Shown here: piece after piece, positions 36,961 through 46,229 of the stretch
Layout: the number at the start of each line of letters is the position of its first letter
Position numbering within the stretch: position 1 is the first letter of the stretch
Assembly: GCF_021390395.1 (NCBI RefSeq)
Contig: NZ_JAJUWT010000006.1
Location: 186,001 to 250,000 of the forward strand
Origin: Saccharothrix sp. S26
Lineage (GTDB): Bacteria; Actinomycetota; Actinomycetes; Mycobacteriales; Pseudonocardiaceae
Reading direction: 5' to 3'
Length of the DNA stretch: 64,000 bases
Notes under the pieces: generated by a model
What the model saw: only the letters and a program-made list of their open reading frames with translations
The model's database searches: none
What the model was told of the DNA's origin: nothing
Program-made: the position numbers and the translations under genes

Positions 36961-37127
36961 GGGCCTCCGCCGCGCGAGAGATCCACGTCGACCACATCAG
37001 CGCCGTCCATGTCGCCCGAACCGGTACGCCCGGCGTCGGTCCGAGCTTCCTCATCACCTCGACGCCCGGCAAGGGGGACAGCGGCGACACCGCCGTGGTC
37101 GTCCGGACACCGGCCGACCCGGCATGA
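36957..37127 (+). CDS. 56-residue ORF coupled between rsbT-like and phosphatase genes
   Basis: GTG 36957 overlaps the rsbT-like stop as GTGA, and its own TGA (37125-37127) overlaps the phosphatase ATG as ATGA. The frame is exactly open between these two overlaps. The product begins VRASAAREIHVDHISAVHVA and contains GPSFLITSTPGKGDSGDTAV; it has no membrane segment and no known motif. It could be a genuine small regulator that couples translation of its neighbours, or the remnant of a longer N-terminal module. The double overlap is the evidence. Confidence 0.5.
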   Translation: MRASAAREIHVDHISAVHVARTGTPGVGPSFLITSTPGKGDSGDTAVVVRTPADPA

Positions 37128-38314
37128 TCCCGATCGAGCAGGTGGGCGCGTACATCCGGCGACTGTGCGACGCCCACGACGTGCCGTTGGAGTCACGCAC
37201 CCGAATGGTTCTCAGCGCACTCGCCGTGGCACGCGGAGTCGACGGCCCGGTCGGCGTCGACGTGCGCGTCCAGCCCGAGCCCGACGGCGGCGCCACACTG
37301 GCCGTCCGGCTCGACCTGCCCGCACCACCCGACCGGGACCGCCCGCCGAACCTCCCGCTCACCCCGGAAGCCGCCGACCCGCGTCACCCGGTGTGGAAGA
37401 TCCCGTTGTCTCGAAAGCAGAACAGCGTGCCCGCCGTCGCCCACTACGACGACGAGGCCGCCATCGAACAGGAACTGCGAGCGCTCATCGCGCGCGTCGA
37501 CGCATTGGAGCACGAGCACCGCGACCTCAAACACGAACTGGCCGAGACCAACAGCGGCGTGCTCGCCATGTACGTGCAGCAGGAGGAGCGGGACGAGCAA
37601 TTCCGCCTCGCGCACGCCGTCATCTTCCGCGAACTGGAAGACGCGCTGCGTCCACCATCACCCATCGTGGACGGCATCGAACTGGGCGTGTGCTACCGAC
37701 CGGCGGGCGACGACACCCCGACCGGCGGCGACCTCTACGACTGGTTCCTCCTGCCGGACGGCACACTGCACATCACGGTCGTCGACGCCGTGGGACACGG
37801 CGTCACCTGCACCCGCAACGCGCTCAACGTCACCCACACCGTGCGCACGCTCGCCCTGGAAGGCCACCCGCTGCACGACCTCGTCCGCCGCACGGACCAG
37901 GTCAACCACGGCGCGATGGCGACCATCCTGCTAGCCCGACTCGACCCCCGCACCGGCCACCTGGAGTTGGCCAACGGCAGCCACCCGGCCGCGCTGCTGC
38001 TCCACGACACCGAGGCGAGCTACCTCCCCGTGCCCGGACGCGGCGTCGGTTTCCCCCTGCCCGGCAGCGAAGGGGTGCGCACCGCACGGCTGACCCCGAA
38101 CGACACCCTGCTCCTCTACACCGACGGCCTGATCGAAAGCCGAGGCGACCTCGCGGAAGGCGAGGCGAGGCTCACCCACGTCGCCCGTCGCCACGCCGGC
38201 CGACCGCTCGACAGCCTCCCTTCGGCCATCGTCCAAGACATGCACGACGTCGTCCTGTACCCCGACGACACGCTGGTGCTGGCCGTCCGATTCACCCGCC
38301 TGGCAGAGGACTGA
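37124..38314 (+). CDS. SpoIIE/RsbU-type PP2C phosphatase with coiled-coil region
   Basis: The 396-residue product has an N-terminal HATPase-remnant-like or linker region to about 100, a coiled coil (EQELRALIARVDALEHEHRD, LKHELAETNSG; about 123-155) and a SpoIIE phosphatase domain with canonical metal sites: TGGDLYDWFLLPDG, VVDAVGHGVTC, LANGSHPAALLL, LYTDGLIESRG and PDDTLVLAV. It should dephosphorylate a STAS antagonist and be activated by the RsbT-like kinase encoded upstream in the same operon. Start ATG 37124 overlaps the preceding 56-codon ORF. Confidence 0.9.
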   Translation: MIPIEQVGAYIRRLCDAHDVPLESRTRMVLSALAVARGVDGPVGVDVRVQPEPDGGATLAVRLDLPAPPDRDRPPNLPLTPEAADPRHPVWKIPLSRKQNSVPAVAHYDDEAAIEQELRALIARVDALEHEHRDLKHELAETNSGVLAMYVQQEERDEQFRLAHAVIFRELEDALRPPSPIVDGIELGVCYRPAGDDTPTGGDLYDWFLLPDGTLHITVVDAVGHGVTCTRNALNVTHTVRTLALEGHPLHDLVRRTDQVNHGAMATILLARLDPRTGHLELANGSHPAALLLHDTEASYLPVPGRGVGFPLPGSEGVRTARLTPNDTLLLYTDGLIESRGDLAEGEARLTHVARRHAGRPLDSLPSAIVQDMHDVVLYPDDTLVLAVRFTRLAED

Positions 38315-38754
38315 TTGCGGTGGGATCGCTCTCGAAGGTCGAGGCGACGTAGGGGATCACGTCCTCTTGGCCTTCAACCACAGGCGGCGGCGAGCCGCTT
38401 CCAGCAGCAGGGCGCAGGTGTCGAGGCTATGGCGTCCCTCGCCCAGCGCGGGCCGGGCAGCCGCTGAGCGGGCGGCAGCGCCGGCCCCCGGGACCGGCGA
38501 GGCCGCAGCGTCGCCGACGCCTCGCACAACCGCTCGATTCCGCTGGCCGCTTCACGGTCAGCGCTCCCGAAGATCAGCAGCTTGCTCGTGCAGCCGCTCA
38601 TCGAGCATCGCGCCCCTCTCACCCGCTCTGGCCTCTCCGAACGAGACCAGACAACTGTCGACGTTCTGCTCAACCTGCAACACGAATGTCCGAACCCAGC
38701 CCGCGCCCGGATCAGCCACCACCGGAACGCGGGCATCACGACCTGTCGTTGTCG
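38315..38754. other. Intergenic stretch with an unassigned leftward remnant
   Basis: No intact gene. A minus frame around 38565-38760 reads VPVVADPGAGWVRTFVLQVE and NVDSCLVSFGEARAGER, which looks genuinely protein-like, but it has no start and breaks near 38560. It is joined directly to an IS256 C-terminal relic, so I take it as a gene fragment of unknown family. Confidence 0.35.
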
Positions 38755-38851
38755 TATTGAGTACGGTCTTCCAGCGCATCGTCCACCTGGCGCGGCCCGT
38801 CCCGGTGGGTCGAGGCTGCGGGTGACAAGGTACAGACACTTCATCGCGGGG

Positions 38852-40108
38852 TGGATTCAACCGGTCAACGCAACACCAGGTCGGTCGTGCCGTGCCGAGA
38901 GTAACCTGTCGAAGGCCTCGGCCGGAGTTCGCCAACCAAGCCGTTTGCGCGGCCTGGCGTTGAGTTGCGCTGCGACGAACTCGAGGTAGTCACGGTGGTA
39001 GCCGGACAGGTCCGTGCTCTTGGGAAAGTACTGCCGTAGCAACCCGTTCGTGTTCTCGTTGGTCGCCCGTTGCCAAGGCGAGTGGGGATCACAGAAGTAG
39101 ATGTCGAGCCGGGTAGCCTCGGCGATGACCGTGTGGTTGGCCATCTCCTGCCCTTGGTCCCAGGTCAGGGTGCGGCGCAGGAACGGCGGCAGCCGGTTCA
39201 TCGCCTCGATCGTCGCTTCCCCGACAGGAAGGGCGCCATGGTTGTCCGGCAAGTGCAACAGCACCACGAAGCCGGTGGAGCGTTCCACGAGCGTGCCAAT
39301 CGCCGACTTGTTCTCCTTGCCCGTGATCAAATCCCCTTCCCAATGCCCCGCGACCACGCGGTCCAGGACCTCCGACGGCCGCAGCGCGATGTTGACCATG
39401 CCCGCCAGGCGCCCACGCCGCTCGGTGGTGCGTCGCGTCCGGCGCAGAGCCCGCCCGGTGCGCAACGTCTTCACCAGCTCCCGCTGCAGACCACCGCGAC
39501 CCTGCACGTAAAGGCTGCGGTAGACGGTCTCGTGACTCACACGCATGCCCGGATCGTCGGGGAACAGCAGCGGTAGGCGCCGACTGATCTGCTCGGGGCT
39601 GTCCTTGGCCCGCAACCGATCCTGCACGTGCTCACGCAGCCGGTCCTCCACCGCCAGTAGCCTCGCCTTCGGCCGCCGGGCACGCTGATCGGCCACCGCC
39701 TGAGCCACCGACGCCCGGTACCCGGACTTCCGACGGACGATCCCGCGCGCCAGCTCCCGGCTCACCGTGGACGGCGAGCGCCCCAGCACCCGCGCGATCG
39801 CCCGCACTCCCTCACCTGCGGCCCGGCGGCAGCTGATCTCCTCCCGCTCCCGGAACGACAGACGACGCGCACCGGACAAAGGCAGGCCGACGGGGAAAGG
39901 CTCGGGCATCACGCCGCCAACGTGCCGGAACCACTCCCACGCCACAGTGATCGACACGCCGACCGATGCCGCCGCCTCCGCCACAACCATCCCCGACCGG
40001 ACCGCGGCCCAGAACTCCCGCCGAACCTCGACCGGAATCGCCGGTCGACCTCCAACACCCACGCAACACCTCGCTGATCAGCGGTGTTGCGTTGACCGGT
40101 TGAATCCA
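38852..40108 (-). mobile_element. Intact IS30-family insertion sequence
   Basis: A 1257-bp element bounded by perfect 26-bp inverted repeats at 38852-38877 and 40083-40108 (starting TGGATTCAACCGG). It contains one complete transposase gene whose stop codon lies inside the left repeat. It sits inside the decayed IS256 copy between the codons for PTEQA and KCLYL. I could not define a clean target duplication by eye. Perfect ends and an intact gene indicate a recent insertion. Confidence 0.92.
38857..40062 (-). CDS. IS30-family transposase
   Basis: The 401-residue protein has the IS30 layout: N-terminal HTH pair (AAASVGVSITVAWEWF; LSFREREEISCRRAAG with GVRAIARVLGRSPSTVSREL), then the DDE core with GHWEGDLITGKEN (first Asp), LTWDQGQEMANH (second Asp) and RATNENTNGLLRQYFP (Glu), and the C-terminal NARPRKRLGWRTPAEAF. 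All three catalytic residues are present and the frame is unbroken, so it is probably active. It lies wholly inside the 26-bp inverted repeats. Confidence 0.95.
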   Translation of the reverse strand: MGVGGRPAIPVEVRREFWAAVRSGMVVAEAAASVGVSITVAWEWFRHVGGVMPEPFPVGLPLSGARRLSFREREEISCRRAAGEGVRAIARVLGRSPSTVSRELARGIVRRKSGYRASVAQAVADQRARRPKARLLAVEDRLREHVQDRLRAKDSPEQISRRLPLLFPDDPGMRVSHETVYRSLYVQGRGGLQRELVKTLRTGRALRRTRRTTERRGRLAGMVNIALRPSEVLDRVVAGHWEGDLITGKENKSAIGTLVERSTGFVVLLHLPDNHGALPVGEATIEAMNRLPPFLRRTLTWDQGQEMANHTVIAEATRLDIYFCDPHSPWQRATNENTNGLLRQYFPKSTDLSGYHRDYLEFVAAQLNARPRKRLGWRTPAEAFDRLLSARHDRPGVALTG

Positions 40109-41142
40109 GCCGGCCTGTTCGGTCGGGAAATGCCCACGGGCGCGGATCGCCCGGCGGTAGCGGGCGTTGAGCGACTCGATCGCGTTGTGGAACAGATCAT
40201 CCGCCGGATCTCGACGTCTTAGTCGAGGGGTACGAACTCGTCCCAGGCGTTGCGCCACAACCGGATCACCGCCCCGTACTTCCGTCCCCACTTCTCCGCC
40301 AGGTCCTCCAGCGCGACGGCCGCGGTGTCGGGGGTGGGGGCGGTGCAGATCGGGGCGATGCCCCGTTTCACCGCGTCCCAGTCCTGGCGGGCCACCAGCC
40401 GGAAGGTGTTGCGGATCAGATGCACCACCCAGGTCTGCACGACGGTGTGCGGCCACACGTTCGCCACCGCGTCGGGCAGGCCCTTGAGTCCCGTCGCAGA
40501 CCAGGAAGAACACGTCGTGAACGCCGCGGTTCTTCAGGTCGACCAGCACGCTCATCCAGAACTTGGCGCCCTCGCCGCCGGTGCCCATCCACAGCCCGAG
40601 CACGTCCTTGCGCCCGTCCACCAACGACAACACGATTTCATCGAAGTCGGTCAGGCGACGTTGCCGCTTCTTCACGATCTGCGGCTCGAAGGTGCCCTCC
40701 CGGTCGCAGGGCACCTCGATCCCCACCTCGCTGGCCGTCTCCGAGATCACGGTCTTGGTCCGGCTGCCGTTGCGCACGTTGGTCGACTCGCGCCCCGGTT
40801 CGGCGCGGTTCTTCTCGTGGCCGAGGTGCTCGGTCATCTCCCCGGCCAAGGCGGTCTCCAGCACGTTCTTGGTGAACAGCTTGAGCAGGCCGCCGGGACC
40901 GGTCAGCGCCAGCCCTCGTGCTTTGGCCTCGGCCACCATCGCCGCCGCGGCGGACTGCTCCGGCGACAGCTGCCGCCCGGTCCCGGCATCGCTCTCCCGT
41001 GCGCTCAAAGCTCAGATGTCATCACTCACAGTGCCCATCCCGCCGGACCCCAGGCCCGGCGTGTCGGGCCGAACACACCGATCTTGAAACAGTCCCAGGG
41101 CGGCACGCGAACTGTGAGACGGTTCGTCCTTCCGTGTGGGGT

Positions 41143-41874
41143 TCACCGGTCGTGCAGGTGGCGGGCCAGCACGTCGTGGGCCACCTCGGCCAGTGGGCGG
41201 TTCGTGGCAAAAGCGGTCGCTCGGAGCTGGGCGAGTGCGCTGTCGGTGCTGATCACCTGTTGCGCGGCCAGCAACCCGGTCGCGATGTTGACGGCATCGT
41301 GGTCGGTCGAGGAGTTGATGTGCTCGACCACTTCGGTACGGGAATTGGCCAGCAGCACCACCGCAGCCACGTCCGCCAGCTCGCGCGCGTCGGCGAGCAT
41401 CGAGCGGGACAGGGCGCCGGGGCTGCGGCGGTAGAAGGTCATGGTTCCCAGGTTGGCGACCGCGGTGCGCAGTGGGAAGGCGAACACCGCGGCGACGCCG
41501 ATGGCGCCGGCGGCGTCGGTGAAGCCCGGCCATCGCGCACCGTGTTCGGTCAGGTTGGTGACCAACACCGGATCACCGGTCGTGAACGCCGTCACCGACG
41601 GGCCCTCGCCGGTGGTGTACTGCAGTTCCTCCACGCGCCGACCCCAGGGGTCGGTGACCGCCAGCTGGTGCTGTGCCAGTCCCCGACCGCGGATGGTGAT
41701 CACCACCGCATCGACTCCGGCCAGCCGTTCCAGCGCCGCGTCCGCCACGACCGCGGCGCACCCGGTTGCGGGATCCGCGCGTCGAGCGGCGTGCACGACG
41801 CTGTGCCACAACTCGTCCCGGTGTCCAACCGGTGATGATCGGCTGCTATCCGGCATGGTGCGCGGCATCCGCAT
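41143..41874 (-). CDS. GAF-ANTAR regulator (RNA-binding antiterminator type)
   Basis: The 243-residue protein has a GAF sensor (ELQYTTGEGPSVTAFTTGDP, ATHG-like VFAFPLRTAVANLGTMTFYR) and a C-terminal ANTAR segment (NIATGLLAAQQVISTDSALA, QLRATAFATNRPLAEVAHDV). ANTAR domains bind paired hairpins in mRNA leaders and prevent termination. The usual AKGIL motif is changed to ATGLL. Starts at ATG 41874, 41868 or 41856 are possible. It is next to the IS256 left end and stands alone. Confidence 0.8.
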   Translation of the reverse strand: MRMPRTMPDSSRSSPVGHRDELWHSVVHAARRADPATGCAAVVADAALERLAGVDAVVITIRGRGLAQHQLAVTDPWGRRVEELQYTTGEGPSVTAFTTGDPVLVTNLTEHGARWPGFTDAAGAIGVAAVFAFPLRTAVANLGTMTFYRRSPGALSRSMLADARELADVAAVVLLANSRTEVVEHINSSTDHDAVNIATGLLAAQQVISTDSALAQLRATAFATNRPLAEVAHDVLARHLHDR

Positions 41875-42749
41875 CGACGTCGACGTCCGGGGGCGCCGAC
41901 CGGTCTCGCGAAGTGGTCACGACCGCCATCCGCACCGCCGACACCTCTCGCGCTGTACCCGGTCCGACCGGCCGATGGGGTGTGTCGATGCCGCGGAAGC
42001 CGCGACGACGTCCTCCCTGAGGTGCGTGGCCCTGATCATGCGCGCTTCGGCGTCCGGCAGCGGTGGATCATCGGATTTCCGGTGAACGGGACCAACCGGG
42101 CAATCCGCACCGTGTCGGAGTCGCATGGTGTCGTGTTCCCATGCCGTTGCGGTGTCCCTGCCCCGATCTCCGCTCCGACGAGGTCGGGGGGTTCACCACT
42201 CCGGGCACGCCCTGGTCCGAGTTGCCGCTCGCCGCCCGCAGGTCGCCCCGCACCTGCCACCACCTCTCGATCAGCGGTTGCGATGGACCACGCCGGGGTA
42301 ACCACTCGGAAGGTCGATCAATCCTGCGTGGCCGACGAAGCTCGTCGGCCACGCAGGCCAGCACGGTGGCGGCGGGGCGCCCTGCGACACGTCCGCCGCT
42401 CAGGAACGGCCTGCCTGGCGATGGACCGCCTCCCCGGTGAATAAGCCGTGCGCATGATTTGCCTGGATGCTCGCTCGAAAGCAGGGGACGTGTCATGTCG
42501 AGACTGCCGCAGGGGTGGGCGCTGATCGGGAAACGCTCCCGGCCGATTTTCTTCCTCGCTTGGTGAACTCGCAGTTAACGTCTCGTGGCTGGCTGTGTGC
42601 TGGCGGTGACCTACTTGATTCTCGCGGGTTCGGTTCGAATCCGGAGCGGAGCCGCCGAATTGTCCCAGTTAGTAGTTTATGCGGGCTGGTCGAGGGTAGC
42701 CGAACTGTCAGCGCTCGTGTATGCGGGCGATTTCGACAGGAGGCCCGAG
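41875..42749. other. Gene-free stretch of about 870 bases
   Basis: No supported gene on either strand. The stretch holds a very strong orphan hairpin at 42323-42357 and, at its right end, the promoter region and AGGAGG site of the small membrane protein gene. The part 42540-42720 is less GC-rich than its flanks. Confidence 0.45.
42323..42357. terminator. Orphan 16-bp perfect hairpin
   Basis: Arms 42323-42338 (CCTGCGTGGCCGACGA) and 42342-42357 are exact reverse complements with a three-base loop. No gene ends beside it. It may be the terminator of a lost gene, of a small RNA, or a protein-binding dyad. Confidence 0.6.
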
Positions 42750-43085
42750 ATGACCAGTGCGACAGGCCCGGCGGGCGGTGTTCCTGGAAATTCGGGGTTC
42801 CAGGGCGGCAGGATGGCGGGTGACCTCGGGGCCGGTGCGCCTGCCGTGCGGCGGGCGGATCTGGGAACGAAGCCGTCGTTCAGGACCACGGAGTTCTTCG
42901 TGTTCCTCGCCGCGGTCGCCGCGGTGGTTGTGACGGCGCTGGTGGTGGGCGGTGATGCGGACACCGCTGATCCGTTCAACGCCGAGCAGGCGTTGCGCTA
43001 CGTCACGTTCCTGGCGATCGGTTACATGATCAGTCGTGGCCTGGCGAAGGCGGGCAGCCGTCGCCGCGACGTCGATCACCGCTGA
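42750..43085 (+). CDS. Small membrane protein, two transmembrane segments
   Basis: A 111-residue protein from ATG 42750, with AGGAGG six bases upstream. The first 45 residues are Gly/Ala-rich and disordered; then come FFVFLAAVAAVVVTALVVG and, after a short acidic loop (DADTADPFNAEQ), YVTFLAIGYMISRGLA, and a basic tail. The family resembles small actinobacterial membrane proteins of unknown role. A 34-codon membrane ORF follows 17 bases later and is probably cotranscribed. Confidence 0.75.
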   Translation: MTSATGPAGGVPGNSGFQGGRMAGDLGAGAPAVRRADLGTKPSFRTTEFFVFLAAVAAVVVTALVVGGDADTADPFNAEQALRYVTFLAIGYMISRGLAKAGSRRRDVDHR

Positions 43086-43102
43086 GCAACGGGACGGACG
43101 AG

Positions 43103-43207
43103 GTGAAGATCCGCCCTCTCGGTGGTCGTCTGGGCTGCCTCTTGATGATCACAGTCTCGGTAGTCGCGTCCGTCGTGCTGACCATCTTGCTCAACGTCGT
43201 CCTCTGA
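43103..43207 (+). CDS. 34-residue single-span membrane miniprotein
   Basis: GTG 43103 opens a frame to TGA 43205-43207. The product begins KIRPLGGRLGCL and continues as one uninterrupted hydrophobic helix (MITVSVVASVVLTILLNVVL). Basic N-terminus plus hydrophobic stretch fits a genuine single-pass miniprotein. A GGACGGACGAG stretch precedes the start. It follows the two-span membrane protein by 17 bases. Confidence 0.5.
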   Translation: MKIRPLGGRLGCLLMITVSVVASVVLTILLNVVL

Positions 43208-44075
43208 CGCCGTTTCCGGGTGTGGGCTCGATGCCGCGCAGCCGGTGTCCTCGATGGCAGCGACGGTGGGCAAGTGGTCGGCAGAGGAGTTCGGTCCGGT
43301 TCTCGCTGACTTCTTGCTTTTGCCGGGCGGGCTGTCCTTCTGCTTCTTCGTACCAGGCTCCTTTTCGGGGCTGGCTCCGGTTTCGCAGCGGAGTCGACCT
43401 GTTGCCGCTCGACTTCCGCGGGGGCGGCGGTATCGGCGCCGGCGTGAGTGGCGGGCTGCTGGTGCACCGTTGCCGCGCTCGGTAGCGGTGCGGTGGAGAT
43501 CGGGGCCGCCGCGCTGGAGGTCGCGGTGGCCGGGGACGTGGTCGAGCGGGCGCCGAGTTCGCCGGTTGGGCAGCGGGTGTGATCGCCCACGCGACGCTGA
43601 TCGCGCTGAGCAGCGCCGCCGCCGAGGCCAGCAGCGCCTTGCGCGGCGCCGGGGCCGTCTGCGGCGTCTCGGCTGGAGCCGTCGGCGGGATCCGGGCGGG
43701 TATCGGGAGGGTGTTCTCGGCCGGGTTGGCCTGGAGGGCGCGGGCGCAGTCGGCGGCGGTCGGCCGCTGGTCGGGGTCGGAGGCGGTCATCGCCGTCAGC
43801 AGGTTCGCCAGGTCGGGCGGCAGGTGCGCGGGGACCGCGGGGGAGCGGTGCAGGCGGGCGACGGCGGCCTCGACCTCGCTGCCGGTGTACTCGCAGTGGC
43901 CGGTGAGGCACTCCAGCAGGACCAGGCCGAGGGCGTAGATGTCGGCGGAGTGGTCGACTCCGGTGCCGCGGACCTGTTCGGGGGCGAGGTAGGCGGCGGT
44001 GCCGACCATCTGGTCGGTGCGGGTCAGCCGGGTCGCGCCGGGCAGGTGGGCCAGGCCGAAGGTGACTGTCCGTGA
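43208..44075 (-). pseudogene. Ser/Thr protein kinase, truncated before the catalytic loop and frameshifted
   Basis: The frame begins at the activation segment (VTFGLAHLPG, TFG where DFG is usual) and reads MVGTAAYLAPEQVRG, HSADIYALGLVLLECLTGH and DPDQRPTAADCARAL, that is kinase subdomains VIII-XI, then a transmembrane helix (LLASAAALLSAISVAWAI). The glycine loop, Lys and HRD loop are missing: upstream DNA at 44076 is unrelated. After the membrane segment a one-base shift near 43570 is needed to keep a plausible Ala/Thr/Pro-rich external tail. A relic of a Hanks-type membrane kinase. Confidence 0.75.
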
Positions 44076-44489
44076 TACCGCTACACCCTCCGTCGCCGAC
44101 CAGGCACTTCCGGGTGCCCCTGCAGTGCAGGGGCGAAACAGCGCACGTTGCGGTCTCCGCCACACGCGTTAGTTCAGCGGTCCCTGCTCGACGACCGATC
44201 CACGAGGCCACGTCGGCGGGCGACGATCCGCGCGGAAGTCCGGTGTGCGGCACGCCCCGGACGGCGACGTCGCGCGCTTCACGCCAATGCTGCCGATGAC
44301 CGTCCGCAATGTGGACGCTCGCCGGATTCCGTAGTGCGAGCACGATCTGAATCTGGCTGGTCGGCTCGCGAGACGACATCGAACGCCCCGCTGTACTCGC
44401 GACAGGGCGGAGATGCCCCCGAGCACCTAGAGCACGGCTCGCCGGTCTCCACCGGGTACCGGAGGTGTGGGTCAGCCGATACCGCGGCG

Positions 44490-44586
44490 CGGTGTGGCCG
44501 GTGCCGCTGATGTCCGCCAAGACGGTCTTGTGGTGGTAGTGCGGCACGACACCCCGGTCTTCGGACAGCCGGTCCACGATCATCAT
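44490..44586 (-). pseudogene. C-terminal relic of an RsbW-like HATPase gene
   Basis: The minus strand reads MIVDRLSEDRGVVPHY and HHKTVLADISG, matching the final strand/helix of RsbW-like proteins (compare the MVANLSAKWGVEYQEQGKTVWAEV end of the 33323 gene). Nothing of the N-box remains. Short, so only moderately certain. Confidence 0.5.
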
Positions 44587-44711
44587 CCCCGTCGCCGCGA
44601 GTCACTGATCGGAAAACGTCCCCGAACCGGTTGGTGTGGTTCACGGGCCCGCGGTGGTCGGCGCACGGGCGCGCTGTCGTCGGCGGGTGGTGAGGTGCCG
44701 TCGCCGGGCCG

Positions 44712-44737
44712 GTGTGGCGACCCGCGTCGGCGGGTAC
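44712..44737 (+). promoter_or_regulatory. Possible stress-sigma promoter of the 44747 gene
   Basis: GTGT (44712-44715), 16 bases, then GGGTAC (44732-44737) fits the loose GNNT-N14-16-GGGTA(C/T) consensus of actinomycete SigB-type promoters. It lies nine bases before the ATG, so the transcript would have almost no leader. Confidence 0.35.
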
Positions 44738-44746
44738 GTCGAGACC

Positions 44747-45220
44747 ATGGGTGCGGTCGAGCGGATCGGCTCCACAGGGCGGGACGACGGACGTCGAGGC
44801 GCGCGGGGGCGACTCGTGTTCAGTTCCGACCTGCCGGTGCCGTGGATGTCGTCGTCGGAGGAGTTGTGGCGGTGGGTGCGGGCGGGGTTGTACCGGGAGG
44901 ACGAGGACTGCGTGGAGAAGGTGGCGCTCGTGCTCGCGGAACTGGTGGCCAACGCCTACGAGCACGGGCGACCGCCGTACGGGGTCAAGGTCTGGCGGTC
45001 GACGGCCGTGCCGGTCGTGCGGATCGAGGTGGAGGACGCCGGCCTTGAGGATTTGGCCGTTCCCGGGTTGTCGCGGTGGGGTGGCACGCGTGGCTCCGGC
45101 TTGGTCCTCGTAGGCGGGTTGGCACGTCGGTGGGGTGTCGACGTGCACCGGGCGGGCAAAACGGTGTGGGCCGAGCTGGCCGGACGTGCGGCCTCGGTCG
45201 GGTCCGGCGAGGTGGTCTGA
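44747..45220 (+). CDS. RsbW-like ATP-binding protein
   Basis: The 157-residue protein (ATG 44747; the frame is open from 44636 but upstream residues are Arg-rich filler) is a single HATPase_c_2 domain: VALVLAELVANAYEHGRPPY, VEDAGLEDLAV, GGTRGSGLVLVGGLARRWG and AGKTVWAELAG. It closely resembles the 33323 product in order and length. Likely an anti-sigma-type switch protein; no antagonist gene is adjacent. Confidence 0.82.
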   Translation: MGAVERIGSTGRDDGRRGARGRLVFSSDLPVPWMSSSEELWRWVRAGLYREDEDCVEKVALVLAELVANAYEHGRPPYGVKVWRSTAVPVVRIEVEDAGLEDLAVPGLSRWGGTRGSGLVLVGGLARRWGVDVHRAGKTVWAELAGRAASVGSGEVV

Positions 45221-45523
45221 CCGCGATCCTCGGAGGTGGGGTTCCGGTCGCCGGCACGGCCTCCGCCTCGCGGGAGGTCAGCACACCGGTACGGCCCGGA
45301 GCCGTGCCGCTCCACGGAGCATGGGGCATTGTCGCTGGTCGTGTCCGATGAGGTAAAGGACATGGCATCAGACTGTCGATTCCGGGACCGCCCGCGTCGG
45401 TGGGACACCCGCGGCGGGATGGCGGTGGGCGCCTGCGGACTTCGAGGAAGGAGCGCTGTTCGGTGGGCGAGGCGGTGCTTCCTGGAGGCCCGAGACCCGG
45501 TGCCGGCAGGTCGCGGAGCGTGG
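45221..45523. other. Intergenic region
   Basis: About 300 bases between convergent genes. No gene and no strong hairpin seen. Confidence 0.4.
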
Positions 45524-46229
45524 TCAGGGGGTACGAGGAGGTGGGATGGGCAGTTGGCCGGTTCGGGTGAGGTGGTCGGCGACGTCGTGGAGCTTGGTGT
45601 TGGTGCCCTGACTGGCGCGCGCGAGTTTGGCGAACGCCTCATCGGCGGTGATCTTGTGACGTTCCATCAGGATGCCTTTGGCCTGGCCGATCAGGTCGCG
45701 GCTGTGCATGCCCAGGCCCAGTTGCTTCTCGCGCCGGGCGGCGGCCAGGGCGACGGCGGCGTGGGTGGCGAAGAGCAGTCCGACGTGTTCGGAGTCCCGG
45801 TCGAACGCCTCGGGCTCGGACGAGTAGAGGGTGAGCGCACCCAGGTCCTCGTCGTTGACGAATAGCTGGAACGACAACATGCTCAGCACCCCGAGGTCAC
45901 GGACGCGCGGCGAAAGCGGGCCAGCGTTGCTCGGTGCGCAGGTCGGGCACCACGACGGTGAGGTGCCGGCGCAGCGAGTCGAGGCAGGGGTCCTGCACGG
46001 TTTCGTACTGGGCCCGGTCGATCCGGTCGACGAGGTCCGCTGTGCGCGCGACGGTGTACACCCGGCGCTTGCCCAGCACCATCATGATCCCGGCGTGCCG
46101 CGCGCCGGGGATCGCTTCCACCGCGGTGCGCACCACCCCGTCCAGGGTGTCACGGGCGCTGTCCTGGTCCTGCAACGACCGGGCGATCCGTCCGAGCTGG
46201 ACTGCCACCTCGTTCCACCGACCGCCAAG
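45524..46229 (-). pseudogene. GAF-ANTAR regulator gene, frameshifted and cut by IS256 sequence
   Basis: The GAF part reads VQLGRIARSLQDQDSARDTL, AVEAIPGARHAGIMMV and DLVDRIDRAQYETVQDPCLD, then FAARP and a stop; a one-base shift near 45905 restores RDLGVLSMLSFQLFVNDEDL and the ANTAR end (SRDLIGQAKGILMERHKITA, KLHDVADHLTRTGQL). The intact homologue is at 60738-61475 and agrees closely. The first 30 or so codons are replaced by antisense IS256 sequence starting at 46230. Two independent lesions argue for a true pseudogene. Confidence 0.75.

Larger units (their letters stand above)
38755..41096 (-). mobile_element. Decayed IS256-family element, split by an IS30 insertion
   Basis: The transposase starts at about 41008 (LSPEQSAAAAMVAEAKARGL, LFTKNVLETALAGEMTEHLG, VKKRQRRLTDFDEIVLSL), then jumps to DGRKDVLGLWMGTGGEG, so about 80 codons including the first catalytic Asp region are deleted. 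A frameshift near 40490 leads to VVQTWVVHLIRNTFRL and RLWRNAWDEF, then RARGHFPTEQA. There IS30 interrupts it, and the end continues at 38845 as KCLYLVTRSLDP and a frameshifted GRARWTMRWK. The 41062-41096 end matches the IS256 end at 619-653. Non-functional, older than the IS30 insertion. Confidence 0.85.
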
